Program-made: the position numbers and the translations under genes
The notes under the pieces: model-generated
Databases searched by the model: none
Told to the model about the DNA's origin: nothing
What the model saw: the letters and a program-made list of their open reading frames with translations, nothing else
Origin: CAYJBH01 sp964371365
GTDB taxonomy: Bacteria > Bacillota > Clostridia > Oscillospirales > Ruminococcaceae
DNA length: 27,543 bases
NCBI GenBank assembly: GCA_964371365.1
Contig: CAYJMO010000017.1
Location: 1-27,543, forward strand
Direction: 5' to 3'
Part shown: piece by piece, positions 13,713-21,940 of the stretch
Layout of the letters: each line of letters starts with the position of its first letter
How positions within the stretch are numbered: the stretch's first letter is position 1

Positions 13713-14924
13713 TTATCTGCGTTCCTTTTTATTTTGCAGTTTAAAGGTGTACATTCTCTGGTCGGCAAGGTTGCAAATTTCCTTGAAGCTCGTTGCCTTG
13801 TCAACACCCACATGAACTATCCCATAGCTGATCGAGGTGTCGTATGGCTTGTTGTATTTCGTTTTCAGCTGAGTGATCTCCCTATTGCACTGCACCGTTT
13901 TTTTGATATAATCATATTCGTTGCCGTTTGTCCCGACCACCAAAAACTCGTCTCCGCCGACCCTTGCGACGGTGTCTGCGTCAAATATTATGGACAGGGT
14001 CTTTGCTACATTAATAATATAGAAATCTCCCTCCTCGTGACCATAATTATCGTTCGCCTTTTTTAATCCGTCGATATCAAACAGCAAGACAAAAAAGTCT
14101 CTCCCCTGCTTCATGTATATATTGACAATCTCCTCAGCGGTGGAGCGGAGTTTTAATCCGGTAAACCTATCGGTGGAGGCGGTCTCCTTAAGTTCACGTA
14201 CCGATCGCTCCTCCACCGCGACAATATGAGACAGCTGTTCACATTTTATCGCATTGAGCTGCAATGTCGCAAATATGTAGGTATAAGAAAAGGATAAAAT
14301 GTGTGTGATGATAACACCTATACCCACCCTCAGTTGAATGAGCTCGACGACAGGGGTGCCGGTATCTCCCGAATAGGCTATCTTTAGCGTGGACAGATAG
14401 ACAAACAGCAGTGTCATGATGGTACTGGAAAACAGTAAATTCTTTCGATCGGTCCTTATTACATCAAGCAACTTTTTGTTTATCACCTTTCCCGTTATCA
14501 CAATGAAGGGGATGGACAATAAATACGATAGACTCGTGATGATTACCTTTGCGTTGATATCCGCGTGGGTTTCATACATCGATATGCCGGTCAACATCAT
14601 GTATATTGCAGTGATAAGTGTCCTGATTGCATATAGGTTGAGCACCGACGAAATTGCGGAAAAATATGCGCTGAATTTATCGGAATTATACAACGCCCTC
14701 ATCTCGATAAATAACAAAACGAGGTATCCCATCATCGCGGCAAACTCGTAGTATTGACTGTTATTGGCTACAAACCCAATCATTACCGTAAAGTTTAAAA
14801 GTGAGGTCAACACAAATTTTTTCATGGAGCAGTTTTCAGCAAAAATGCTCTTGGAAAAGTTTTGTTGAGAAATGTAATTATAGACTAAAAAAAGAAAAAA
14901 TATCAGTAGCAATCGGGCTGTCAT
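13713..14924 (-). CDS. Membrane diguanylate cyclase (GGDEF), I-site lost
   Basis: This 403-residue enzyme should make c-di-GMP from two GTP. About seven hydrophobic helices (residues 1-225) form an N-terminal membrane sensor I cannot assign to a named family; a short coiled coil (about 225-250) leads to the GGDEF domain with STDRFTGLKLR, FDIDGLKKANDNYGHEEGD and the active site ARVGGDEFLVVG (GGDEF at 323-327). The inhibitory RxxD site is replaced by FDAD, so product inhibition is probably absent. The ATG overlaps the stop of the other cyclase gene by four bases (ATGA), showing translational coupling. It is the downstream member of a tandem pair with the same architecture, likely an old duplication. 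Confidence 0.93.
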   Translation of the reverse strand: MTARLLLIFFLFLVYNYISQQNFSKSIFAENCSMKKFVLTSLLNFTVMIGFVANNSQYYEFAAMMGYLVLLFIEMRALYNSDKFSAYFSAISSVLNLYAIRTLITAIYMMLTGISMYETHADINAKVIITSLSYLLSIPFIVITGKVINKKLLDVIRTDRKNLLFSSTIMTLLFVYLSTLKIAYSGDTGTPVVELIQLRVGIGVIITHILSFSYTYIFATLQLNAIKCEQLSHIVAVEERSVRELKETASTDRFTGLKLRSTAEEIVNIYMKQGRDFFVLLFDIDGLKKANDNYGHEEGDFYIINVAKTLSIIFDADTVARVGGDEFLVVGTNGNEYDYIKKTVQCNREITQLKTKYNKPYDTSISYGIVHVGVDKATSFKEICNLADQRMYTFKLQNKKERR

Positions 14925-16144
14925 TTTATGTACCTACTTTCTCTGCTCTCATAAAAAGCAACCTTGTTTTTTCTCATGTCGGCATCCGCAAGTGCGAGCA
15001 CCTCCGAAAGGGTCATGTTTTGAATATCATCGGTGATGTTTATACCACCAACGCTGGCAGAGACGGGGAAATCCTCCAGCTCGTCATACATTTCCAGCTC
15101 CCTATTTAATCTCTTTTTGACCCCCTCCATCTGTTCCTCGGTGACGTCATGCAGTATAGCCAAAAATTCATCACCACCGATACGCGCACAGATATCATCA
15201 TCCCTCAATGTACGATTGAGCGCCTTTGCTATGCACATTATCAGCCTATCACCACAGTTGTGTCCAAAATTGTCGTTTATAAACTTCAGTCCGTTTATAT
15301 CAACAAAAAGTATACCTAATTTCAAGGTGTTTGTCTCAAACATCTCCTCCAGCAGTTCTCCGATAAACTTACGATTGAACAACCCTGTGAGATCATCTTT
15401 ATCAATCTTTTGTGCAATCTCCTTTTTTTGCATCAGTATCAGATTGTAGGTCTCGTCCAACTGGTCGGCAAATCGCTTAAACTTGTGCAGGTTCAGCATT
15501 TTAAGTGCATGGAACAACAAAAAGTAGATCAAAACTATCATGACCACCAAGGTCAAAATCGAGTAGAGTGTTTGGTTTGGAAAATCGGGATAAAAATTTA
15601 TGAGGTAGGCGTCTACCGTAATTATAAAGATAAACACAACTGCCATGCCGGATATTGCCTCGGCGTATTGGGGCGAGCAGGTGATCCTTTGTATCGTCCT
15701 TATATCAATTACTCTTTGTACCAATAACAATGCCAAAATCAGTAGCACTAACACGACCACCAACAGTCGATTGTTAATGGTCGTATCGTCTAAAACTTCC
15801 GAGATTCTATCGCTTGTTATACTTGAGATCACAACGGTTGTGGAGTAGTGTATTAACGCAATATGCACTGCAAACATTGTCGAGCCGCACAAAATCTGTC
15901 GATGTGAAGCCTTTGATAACAGCTTGAATTCGAGATAAAAGATCACGACAATGATAAGGTATGTCTGAAAAACATAGAGTGGAGACAGGAAAATAAGTAA
16001 AGTATTAAAGGTTGTCGGCAACAGATGAAGCCAAAAATTTTTACGACCCTTTTCAAGCACTCGGGCAGAGTAGTTGAAAAGCAATATGTGATATGCAAAA
16101 CACAGCAACACGGCCGCGATAGTAAAAACGTCGAAACGGAACAT
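14921..16144 (-). CDS. Membrane diguanylate cyclase (GGDEF), I-site present
   Basis: About 407 residues: roughly seven transmembrane helices, a coiled-coil linker (NLILMQKKEIAQKIDKDD) and a GGDEF domain with LTGLFNRKFIGELLEE, LFVDINGLKFINDNFGHNCG and the active site ARIGGDEFLAIL. Unlike its neighbour it keeps the inhibitory site R-DDD five residues before the active site, so it should be shut down by its own product. Two starts are possible: TTG at 16156, which is only one base from the AAAGGA, and ATG at 16144, which is 13 bases from it; I prefer the ATG but neither spacing is ideal. It lies about 90 bases after the sulfatase maturase stop on the same strand. Likely outputs in this window are the PilZ protein and PilB MshEN domain. 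Confidence 0.92.
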   Translation of the reverse strand: MFRFDVFTIAAVLLCFAYHILLFNYSARVLEKGRKNFWLHLLPTTFNTLLIFLSPLYVFQTYLIIVVIFYLEFKLLSKASHRQILCGSTMFAVHIALIHYSTTVVISSITSDRISEVLDDTTINNRLLVVVLVLLILALLLVQRVIDIRTIQRITCSPQYAEAISGMAVVFIFIITVDAYLINFYPDFPNQTLYSILTLVVMIVLIYFLLFHALKMLNLHKFKRFADQLDETYNLILMQKKEIAQKIDKDDLTGLFNRKFIGELLEEMFETNTLKLGILFVDINGLKFINDNFGHNCGDRLIMCIAKALNRTLRDDDICARIGGDEFLAILHDVTEEQMEGVKKRLNRELEMYDELEDFPVSASVGGINITDDIQNMTLSEVLALADADMRKNKVAFYESRESRYIK

Positions 16145-16233
16145 CTTATAACACAAATCCTTTCAAGAATAATAGCATACAGTTGATAAAAAACAAAGAT
16201 ATAGTTTTTCAAGTTAAATGACTATGTCGTCAA

Positions 16234-17355
16234 TTATTTTCTTCCGGTCATCAAAAATCTATAGACTTGTGATACCTTCGGCAGGGCATATGGATAAAAA
16301 CTTTTATATGCCGAACAAAAATAGTTGTGACCGAGACCGTCCTTGAAGTAGTCTCTGTCTCGGCGACAACCGCCGTTGCAGACGTTAAAAAGGTTGCAGG
16401 TTCTACACGCGGGGTCGGTAACAATGCTCTGTTTTACAAATCCGAGCTCGGCACGCTTGGCATCCACCTCGGTGAGCGTATTTTCATTAAGGTTGCCGAT
16501 ACGAAAGTCGTCCAGCATATAAAAATCGCAGGGGAAGACATCGCCGTTAGCCTCAAAAACGTACTGCATGGAACATACTCCGCTCATACCGCACGCCTCC
16601 GGTGCTCGACCGTCTGCCATTATCAAAAGATTGTCAAACATCCTATGATATTTTTTTCTACCATTCATGGCGTCGTTATACCAACAGTCGAATGCGGTGC
16701 GCAGGTATCGCTCATAATCCTCCGGGCGAAGTGACCAACCGTGGCCGCCTCTCACCTCCTCAAGAGGATCAAGACAGGGGATATATTGCTGATATTCCAG
16801 TCCGTTTTTTATGAAAAAGTTATAGGTTTTTTCCACACTTCGACAGCTGTCTCTCGTCAGCACTGCCAGGACGTTGGTGTCCACCTTGTGGTTAAACAGC
16901 AGCTGTTTTGCACGCATAATACGGCTGTAGGTGCCCTTGCCTGCGGCATCGACACGATAGCGATCGTTTAAATCTTTAGGTCCGTCCAACGATAGACCGA
17001 CCAGAAAATTATGCTTTTTAAAAAAGGCGCACCATTCATCGTCTAACACAAGGCCGTTTGTCTGGATAGCGTAGGATATCTCACATCGGTTGACATTATA
17101 CTTCTCGGTGTACTGCACCATTTTTTTAAAAAAATCAAGTCCGGCGAGGGTAGGCTCACCACCTTGAAACGCTATTGTACAACCGCGCGTAACTTCACAA
17201 AGCGTATTCTTCAATATGTTTTGTATCGTTTCATCGCTCATAAAACCATAGTTGGGCACCTCGCGTTTTGAGGTTTCATCCGCATAAAAGCAGTAGGAGC
17301 AATGCATGTTGCACATTCCGCTCGCCGGTTTTATCAGCAAATGAATATACTGCAT
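16234..17355 (-). CDS. Anaerobic sulfatase-maturating enzyme (radical SAM, SPASM)
   Basis: This 373-residue enzyme converts the active-site Cys or Ser of sulfatases to formylglycine without oxygen. The radical-SAM cluster motif is C15-NMH-C19-SY-C22, followed by FQGGEPTLAGLDFF (the GGE SAM-binding motif). The C-terminal SPASM region carries the auxiliary-cluster cysteines, including CGMSGVC, PCDFY, CRTCNLFNVCNGGC and YFC near residue 350. The Asp in PCDFYMLDDF is at the place of the proposed catalytic base of the Clostridium perfringens enzyme. Length matches that enzyme. The Cys-type sulfatase at 11073-12461 is its only visible substrate, four genes away. Presence of this enzyme implies an anaerobic life style. 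Confidence 0.94.
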   Translation of the reverse strand: MQYIHLLIKPASGMCNMHCSYCFYADETSKREVPNYGFMSDETIQNILKNTLCEVTRGCTIAFQGGEPTLAGLDFFKKMVQYTEKYNVNRCEISYAIQTNGLVLDDEWCAFFKKHNFLVGLSLDGPKDLNDRYRVDAAGKGTYSRIMRAKQLLFNHKVDTNVLAVLTRDSCRSVEKTYNFFIKNGLEYQQYIPCLDPLEEVRGGHGWSLRPEDYERYLRTAFDCWYNDAMNGRKKYHRMFDNLLIMADGRAPEACGMSGVCSMQYVFEANGDVFPCDFYMLDDFRIGNLNENTLTEVDAKRAELGFVKQSIVTDPACRTCNLFNVCNGGCRRDRDYFKDGLGHNYFCSAYKSFYPYALPKVSQVYRFLMTGRK

Positions 17356-17375
17356 GGTTTAAAAGTCCTTTCCTG

Positions 17376-17404
17376 TTGCCAACATTAATATTATGTTGTA
17401 TACT
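17376..17404 (+). promoter_or_regulatory. Sigma-A-type promoter for mscS
   Basis: TTGCCA (17376-17381), 17 bases and TATACT (17399-17404). Transcription should begin near 17411. AAGGAG (17425-17430) follows but lies 13 bases before the ATG, a longer spacing than usual. Confidence 0.65.
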
Positions 17405-17443
17405 GTGTCTATATAGTCATCTATAAGGAGTTATTAATATAAT

Positions 17444-18505
17444 ATGATGATAACATTTTTTTCGTTAAATATCAACATTATTTTACTTGCCATTTCTTTA
17501 GGCGTACTTTTAGGCTCGTTACTGCTGAGCAAACTATTTAAAAGGGTGATAAGCCCCTTTTTACTTCGTAGGTTTGCAAAGACACGCTTTCACTATGATG
17601 AAATAATCGTGCGTGCTTTTACAAGGCCTACGACCGTAATGATAGGATTTCTCGGTCTATTCTTTTTCATCATTTTATTGTTGGAGAGCATCGGTGTCAC
17701 TTTAGGATCGGGTCAGACTGCAATAAGCGCCCGTATAATGCGCGTTGCAATAATCATCTATCTTACCGCCGGCATATTGGGCTCGTCCGATATCTTTGCC
17801 GAGATACTGCGCACCGTCGGCTCAAAGGTGGATATCGAAACCGGCAAGCTGGTCTCTCGCTTTATCGGCTATATATTTAAGTTTTTGGTTATCGCTCTCT
17901 CAACGGTTATTGTAATAAGTGAATTCGGCTATGATGTAAACGGTCTGCTCGCCGGTCTCGGACTCGGTGGTCTGACCTTTGCACTTGCCGCACAGGAGAG
18001 TGCGACAAACTTTTTCGGCGGTCTTGTCATAATCATGGAAAAACCGTTTGATGTCGGTGATTGGGTTGTGCTGGAAAATGTCGAGGGTTCGGTGGAGGCT
18101 GTGACCGTTCGCTCAACGCATATCAAGGATATCAACGGCACAATGATTGTCATCCCTAACTCTAAAATCATTGCAAATCCGATAGTCAGTTATAAAAATA
18201 TCGAGATGCGATATGCCTCACACATGATAAATTTTCAGCCGGACAACGAACTGTCATCACTGACCGAGATGGTTCAAGAGATGGAGCGACTTCTCCTTGA
18301 TGATGTTGAGGTAATAGCCGATACAGTCATAGTAAAACTTGCCGACATAACCCTGCGTGGCATTACAGTAAAGCTCGCTTACGGCACAAAAACGACCGAC
18401 TATATGAAGTATCTTGACAAAAAACAGTCGGTAAACATCGAGTTGATACGGCTTATTAATAAATATCAATTAAGGTTAAACGTGATAAACAACAATGTAT
18501 TTTAA
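17444..18505 (+). CDS. MscS-family mechanosensitive ion channel
   Basis: The 353-residue membrane protein has four to five N-terminal hydrophobic helices, then the pore-lining helix and cytosolic vestibule of MscS: NGLLAGLGLGGLTFALAAQE (about residue 165), FFGGLVIIMEKPFDVGDWV, and the beta domain through TMIVIPNSKIIANPIVSYKN. It should open on membrane tension during hypo-osmotic shock. It is a single-gene transcript with its own promoter. Its stop is 13 bases from the stop of the convergent FtsA-like gene, with no terminator between them. The sequence after the beta domain is a normal alpha/beta C-terminal domain. Confidence 0.93.
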   Translation: MMITFFSLNINIILLAISLGVLLGSLLLSKLFKRVISPFLLRRFAKTRFHYDEIIVRAFTRPTTVMIGFLGLFFFIILLLESIGVTLGSGQTAISARIMRVAIIIYLTAGILGSSDIFAEILRTVGSKVDIETGKLVSRFIGYIFKFLVIALSTVIVISEFGYDVNGLLAGLGLGGLTFALAAQESATNFFGGLVIIMEKPFDVGDWVVLENVEGSVEAVTVRSTHIKDINGTMIVIPNSKIIANPIVSYKNIEMRYASHMINFQPDNELSSLTEMVQEMERLLLDDVEVIADTVIVKLADITLRGITVKLAYGTKTTDYMKYLDKKQSVNIELIRLINKYQLRLNVINNNVF

Positions 18506-18518
18506 GGCTGTTTCCCCC

Positions 18519-20600
18519 CTATTCCTCCCAGCTGACATCAATCCTGTCCCCTACCTTGACCACATCAAGATAGGAGGCATTAGACCCGTTTTTCAGTATT
18601 CTTATGTTGCTTTTGGGGGTCGTCGGGTCTATGTCAATGTAGTTTAACATATCCACAAACAGGTAGGGGGAACGATCCTGCTTTTGCGGTAGGTGGACCG
18701 GTCTATCGTTTATCGTCACCTCCAGCGAACCCGAGGTCGATACAGCGGTTCCCATCTCGCCGACGGTGTCATTATGTCCCGTGTCAAGTTTAGCGACACC
18801 GTCCCCCGACGACGGGGCACTGCGTTCTTCCTGAGCCGCAAGGCTGTTGGGAGAAATCTCAATTATTTCATCCTCACCGATGGTAATCTCGTCTCCATCT
18901 TGGAGAACATAGTCCGCCTCCAACATCTCACCGTTTAAACGCAGGTCATAGCTATAGATATCAAGCTCCGACGCCGCCATAAGTTCCCCAAGGGTCGATA
19001 TTCTCACCTCCTCCAACACATCGCCGCTCGATATTTCTTGATCGGCGTCGGCGGGCTGTTCATTCAGCATAGCAAAGCTACCGAATCGCAGCGGATGTTC
19101 CGCGACGGTCACATAGAGGTCTTTCTTAACCTCCGGCAGAACGTCCCCTATCGTCGCGGTGGCGTCAACTCCGTCAACCGCAACCTCTATCGTTATCCTG
19201 TCGGCACGTTGTAAAACGGTGCTTATGCCCGCACTCTCACCACCCACCGTTATCACCGCCGCCGTGGCAAAGCTGCCGGATATGGTCTTTGGATTACCAC
19301 AAAGCATAAACTGCAACGGCTTTGCAGGACGACCTAACAGCTGGCTGTACTTGTATCCACACAGCAGCAGTGCATCCATGACCGTCTGATTTTCCGATGA
19401 ATAAAGGCGTATCTTCTTGCCGTTGACAAAGACATAAAAGCCGTCCTCACCCATCAAACTTCCGGCGGTAATTGCGATGCCGAACGGGGTGGCAAAGCTC
19501 GGGTCAGATACATCAAAGTCCGAGACGACCATCTTCTTCATATAGTTGTTGCCGCCTATCGCAACACGGGAGGCATCCATCGACAGCCCACCGGCGATGA
19601 GCGGTGCAAGTCCGGCGACCTTACTGCCTCCACCGACAAGGAAGATTGCCTGAGGCGGCTTACCGTTTGCCTCCTCTATATTGTTGCAGATGGTGATGGA
19701 CAACTCCTCGACTGCAGGGCTAATGACCTCCTGCAACTCATTTGGAGTTACGGTCATCTCGTTGCCGAGTATGTCGGTATAGTTGATTTCGGTGCGGTTG
19801 AGTGACTGCTTCATCGACTCCGCCATATTGAAGTCCACCACATAGTGGGAGACTATCCTTTCGGTAATCTCATCGCCTGCATAGGTTGCCATGGTATATG
19901 CCGAGATTGCGCCGTCGGAAGATAGCGCGATATCACTCGTGCCGGCGCCGATGTCGACCAGCGCAATATTGAGGGAACGGAGTTCTTTAGGTACTATTGC
20001 ATTCATGGCGGCGATAGGCTCAAGGGTAAGCCCCGCAACCACAAGTCCGGCAAGGTTCATAGCGGTATAAAGGCTGTCCACCACCTGTCCCGGTAGAAAG
20101 GTCGCAATGATCTCTATCTCGATTTTTTCGCCCTTATGGTTGAGTAGCGAGGAAAAACGATGTCCGTCCAATCGGTATCCTATGACGGAATGTCCGACGC
20201 AGGTCATCCCACCTGCGCCTGCCGTCGTCTCTAATTTACTGTAGGCGTCATCGATTGCCAAAAGTTGCAACTCCGCCACCTGATTTGGGGTAACCCCGAC
20301 CGATTGCGCACTCGGGAGTGTCGCCTCACCACGTGTCGTGAGCAAGGCGCGACCGGCCGCCGCGACATAGACCTCCGACAGCTCAACATCGAGACGTTTT
20401 GTAAGCTCGTCATGCACCAACTTCACCACCTCGGCGACCTGATTAATGTCCTCAATCTGGCCGTCCATCATGGCGCGTTCTCGGTGCTCCTCACTGTGCA
20501 TAGCCTCGGTTTTAAAGACACCTTTTTCGTATGTACCAACCAGCCCGACAACATTTCGGGTGCCGATATCGAGTGCAAAAATCCTGTTTTCCGACTGCAT
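18519..20600 (-). CDS. FtsA-like actin-fold ATPase with three-repeat C-terminal tail
   Basis: The first 385 residues are an FtsA-type actin fold: phosphate-1 FALDIGTRNVVGLVG (8-22), an SHS2/1C insertion (SEVYVAAAGRALLTTRGEA, about 75-93), phosphate-2 LVDIGAGTSDIAL (214-226) and the adenosine motif AIFLVGGGSKVAGL (318-331). At 693 residues it is far longer than cell-division FtsA (about 420). The extra 310 residues hold three related segments (about 389-473, 496-575, 627-690), each opening with a V-x-V/I-N-like strand and ending D-R/E-I-x-V/I, resembling beta-grasp or SLBB-like folds. It lacks the C-terminal amphipathic membrane-targeting helix of FtsA. It is the last gene of the FliK-like, FlhB-like, PilZ unit, 68 bases after PilZ, and no division gene is nearby. 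A scaffold role in envelope or motility is an inference. Confidence 0.82.
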   Translation of the reverse strand: MQSENRIFALDIGTRNVVGLVGTYEKGVFKTEAMHSEEHRERAMMDGQIEDINQVAEVVKLVHDELTKRLDVELSEVYVAAAGRALLTTRGEATLPSAQSVGVTPNQVAELQLLAIDDAYSKLETTAGAGGMTCVGHSVIGYRLDGHRFSSLLNHKGEKIEIEIIATFLPGQVVDSLYTAMNLAGLVVAGLTLEPIAAMNAIVPKELRSLNIALVDIGAGTSDIALSSDGAISAYTMATYAGDEITERIVSHYVVDFNMAESMKQSLNRTEINYTDILGNEMTVTPNELQEVISPAVEELSITICNNIEEANGKPPQAIFLVGGGSKVAGLAPLIAGGLSMDASRVAIGGNNYMKKMVVSDFDVSDPSFATPFGIAITAGSLMGEDGFYVFVNGKKIRLYSSENQTVMDALLLCGYKYSQLLGRPAKPLQFMLCGNPKTISGSFATAAVITVGGESAGISTVLQRADRITIEVAVDGVDATATIGDVLPEVKKDLYVTVAEHPLRFGSFAMLNEQPADADQEISSGDVLEEVRISTLGELMAASELDIYSYDLRLNGEMLEADYVLQDGDEITIGEDEIIEISPNSLAAQEERSAPSSGDGVAKLDTGHNDTVGEMGTAVSTSGSLEVTINDRPVHLPQKQDRSPYLFVDMLNYIDIDPTTPKSNIRILKNGSNASYLDVVKVGDRIDVSWEE

Positions 20601-20668
20601 AAGGTTGATGTTCCTCTCTTATTTTAATTAGCCAATCCTTGCCCACTGTTTAGTTTGGTGAAGCAACA

Positions 20669-21490
20669 CTATCTCTTTCTAAAAAAGTTGTTCGGCCCTG
20701 CAATCCCTTTACGATTATATCGACCGAGCATACTCGGGGTCTTTTCGTTGTAGCTTCTCGACCATTCACGAATTAAATCCCAGGAGTCTTCAAACAGCTT
20801 GAAATCGCTGATCTTCTCACTCCTCAACTGTCTCATTGCGGTGTCGAGCAGGAATAAAAATTGACAGATTGCATCCACCTGTTTGACGGTCGGCTCGCAA
20901 AATTCCAGCCCGTACTGGCGATGGACATTGTCCGGTCGGTTTATCCGTCGTTTAATTATTGCCGGCAGGTACATTGTCTCGTTCGGCAGGCGAAATGTAA
21001 CAACACAGGCGTCACCGGCCTTTAAATCCGCCTCACACATCACCATCAGCCCCGACAGTGATATGTCATTCACCTCAATATCATACTCCAGCGCGTCGTC
21101 CACGTCGTCCTCAAGGGTCGGATCAAAGAGCAGTGTCCCGGGGATAAACACCCGTGAGCGAAAGTTGGTGCGATGGTTGGTCATCACCGAACGAGTAACG
21201 ATTTTCACAACTGCTGAAAGATTCTGCGATGAGACTATCTCGGCGCTCAAAACGAGATTGTTTTCGGTGTCGTTATAAAATGTTAGTCGAATATTTTCCC
21301 CGGTCGTTAGGTTGCGAATCATGTGGCTGAAAGATATCTCCAACTCGCTTTCATTCTCTCGCAAGACGTTTGCATAGCCAAGGATGGAGTTGTCCTCCTT
21401 TGCGATCTCACAATAAAGGTCGACCAAGGAATTTTTGTCTTTTTCGGGCGGTGGTGATTCGACCGGCTTGCGTTTAAACAGGTTGATCAT
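20669..21490 (-). CDS. PilZ-domain c-di-GMP receptor (YcgR-like)
   Basis: The 273-residue cytosolic protein has an N-terminal YcgR-like beta-barrel part (about 20-100) and a PilZ domain (about 102-215). The two c-di-GMP-binding motifs are intact: R107-TNF-R111 and D142-I-S144-LS-G147. A helical C-terminal part (about 215-273) is probably for output or partner contact. YcgR/MotI-type proteins brake flagella or clutch the motor, but no motor gene is visible here. The ATG lies inside the end of the FlhB-like gene (17-base overlap), with GAAAGGA before it, so the two are tightly coupled. The ligand is likely supplied by the cyclases at 13713-16144. Confidence 0.9.
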   Translation of the reverse strand: MINLFKRKPVESPPPEKDKNSLVDLYCEIAKEDNSILGYANVLRENESELEISFSHMIRNLTTGENIRLTFYNDTENNLVLSAEIVSSQNLSAVVKIVTRSVMTNHRTNFRSRVFIPGTLLFDPTLEDDVDDALEYDIEVNDISLSGLMVMCEADLKAGDACVVTFRLPNETMYLPAIIKRRINRPDNVHRQYGLEFCEPTVKQVDAICQFLFLLDTAMRQLRSEKISDFKLFEDSWDLIREWSRSYNEKTPSMLGRYNRKGIAGPNNFFRKR

Positions 21491-21806
21491 CTTCTATCCT
21501 TTCGTCAGGGGTTGGTAATGCTTGAATCGGGATGCTATTTCCCTTAATCTTTTGTGAAATGGTCATGAGTTCGATGTATATAGCCGCGACAACCTCATAA
21601 AGCTCAACCGGGACACCTCGACCTACCTCCAACATGCACAGTAGAGAGGCGGTGCTGTCGTCGCGAAAAACCGGTATTCCTCGCTGCTCACCGACGTCTA
21701 TTATCCGGCTTGCAATCTCACCGTAACCGGCGGCAACCACCACCGGAGCGGCATCACTGCCCGGCTCATATTTTAATGCAACCGCCTTTTTGTCACGTGA
21801 TGGCAC
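21474..21806 (-). CDS. FlhB cytoplasmic-domain-like protein (YlqH/FhlB type)
   Basis: The 110-residue protein matches the C-terminal export-switch domain of FlhB from just after the cleavage site: AVALKYEPGSDAAPVVVAAG, then RIIDVGEQRGIPVFRDDSTA and a final VGRGVPVELYEVVAAIYIE. The transmembrane half of FlhB and the NPTH autocleavage motif are both absent, so it cannot self-cleave. Relatives such as Bacillus YlqH stand beside a FliK-like gene, as here. In full FlhB this domain switches export specificity when FliK signals hook length; a stand-alone copy could bind the same partner. The start is GTG at 21806 with AAAGGGG five bases upstream. It is separated from the FliK-like gene by the 77-bp repeat and overlaps the PilZ gene. 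Confidence 0.85.
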   Translation of the reverse strand: MPSRDKKAVALKYEPGSDAAPVVVAAGYGEIASRIIDVGEQRGIPVFRDDSTASLLCMLEVGRGVPVELYEVVAAIYIELMTISQKIKGNSIPIQALPTPDERIEDDQPV

Positions 21807-21858
21807 TTTTTCCCCTTTCCTTTAGGTTGTTGTTTTTTTGTTGTATATTTTGGTCGGG

Positions 21859-21935
21859 TGTAGGGGATGGGTTGTCCATCCCGACCGGTGTGTACGGATG
21901 ACCTTTATGTCGGGAGAGGTGACCCCTCCCCTACA
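21859..21935. repeat. 77-bp multi-hairpin palindromic intergenic repeat (MITE-like)
   Basis: The ends TGTAGGGGA (21859-21867) and TCCCCTACA (21927-21935) are a perfect 9-bp inverted repeat. Inside are a 7-bp hairpin GGGATGG-GTTGT-CCATCCC (21864-21882), a second hairpin GGGAG...CTCCC with GG/CC above it (21912-21930), and CCGAC/GTCGG (21881-21885, 21909-21913) closing the middle. The whole can fold as a branched cruciform or RNA. GC content and style differ sharply from the T-rich DNA next to it. It sits only six bases after the FliK-like stop. From memory, repeats with GTAGGGG ends are common between genes in Clostridia; I cannot confirm this family here. Confidence 0.75.
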
Positions 21936-21940
21936 ATGAT

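Noticed and set aside
18519..20600. Cell-division FtsA
   Set aside because: Length, missing amphipathic C-terminal helix and absence of ftsZ or other division genes argue for a separate paralogue.
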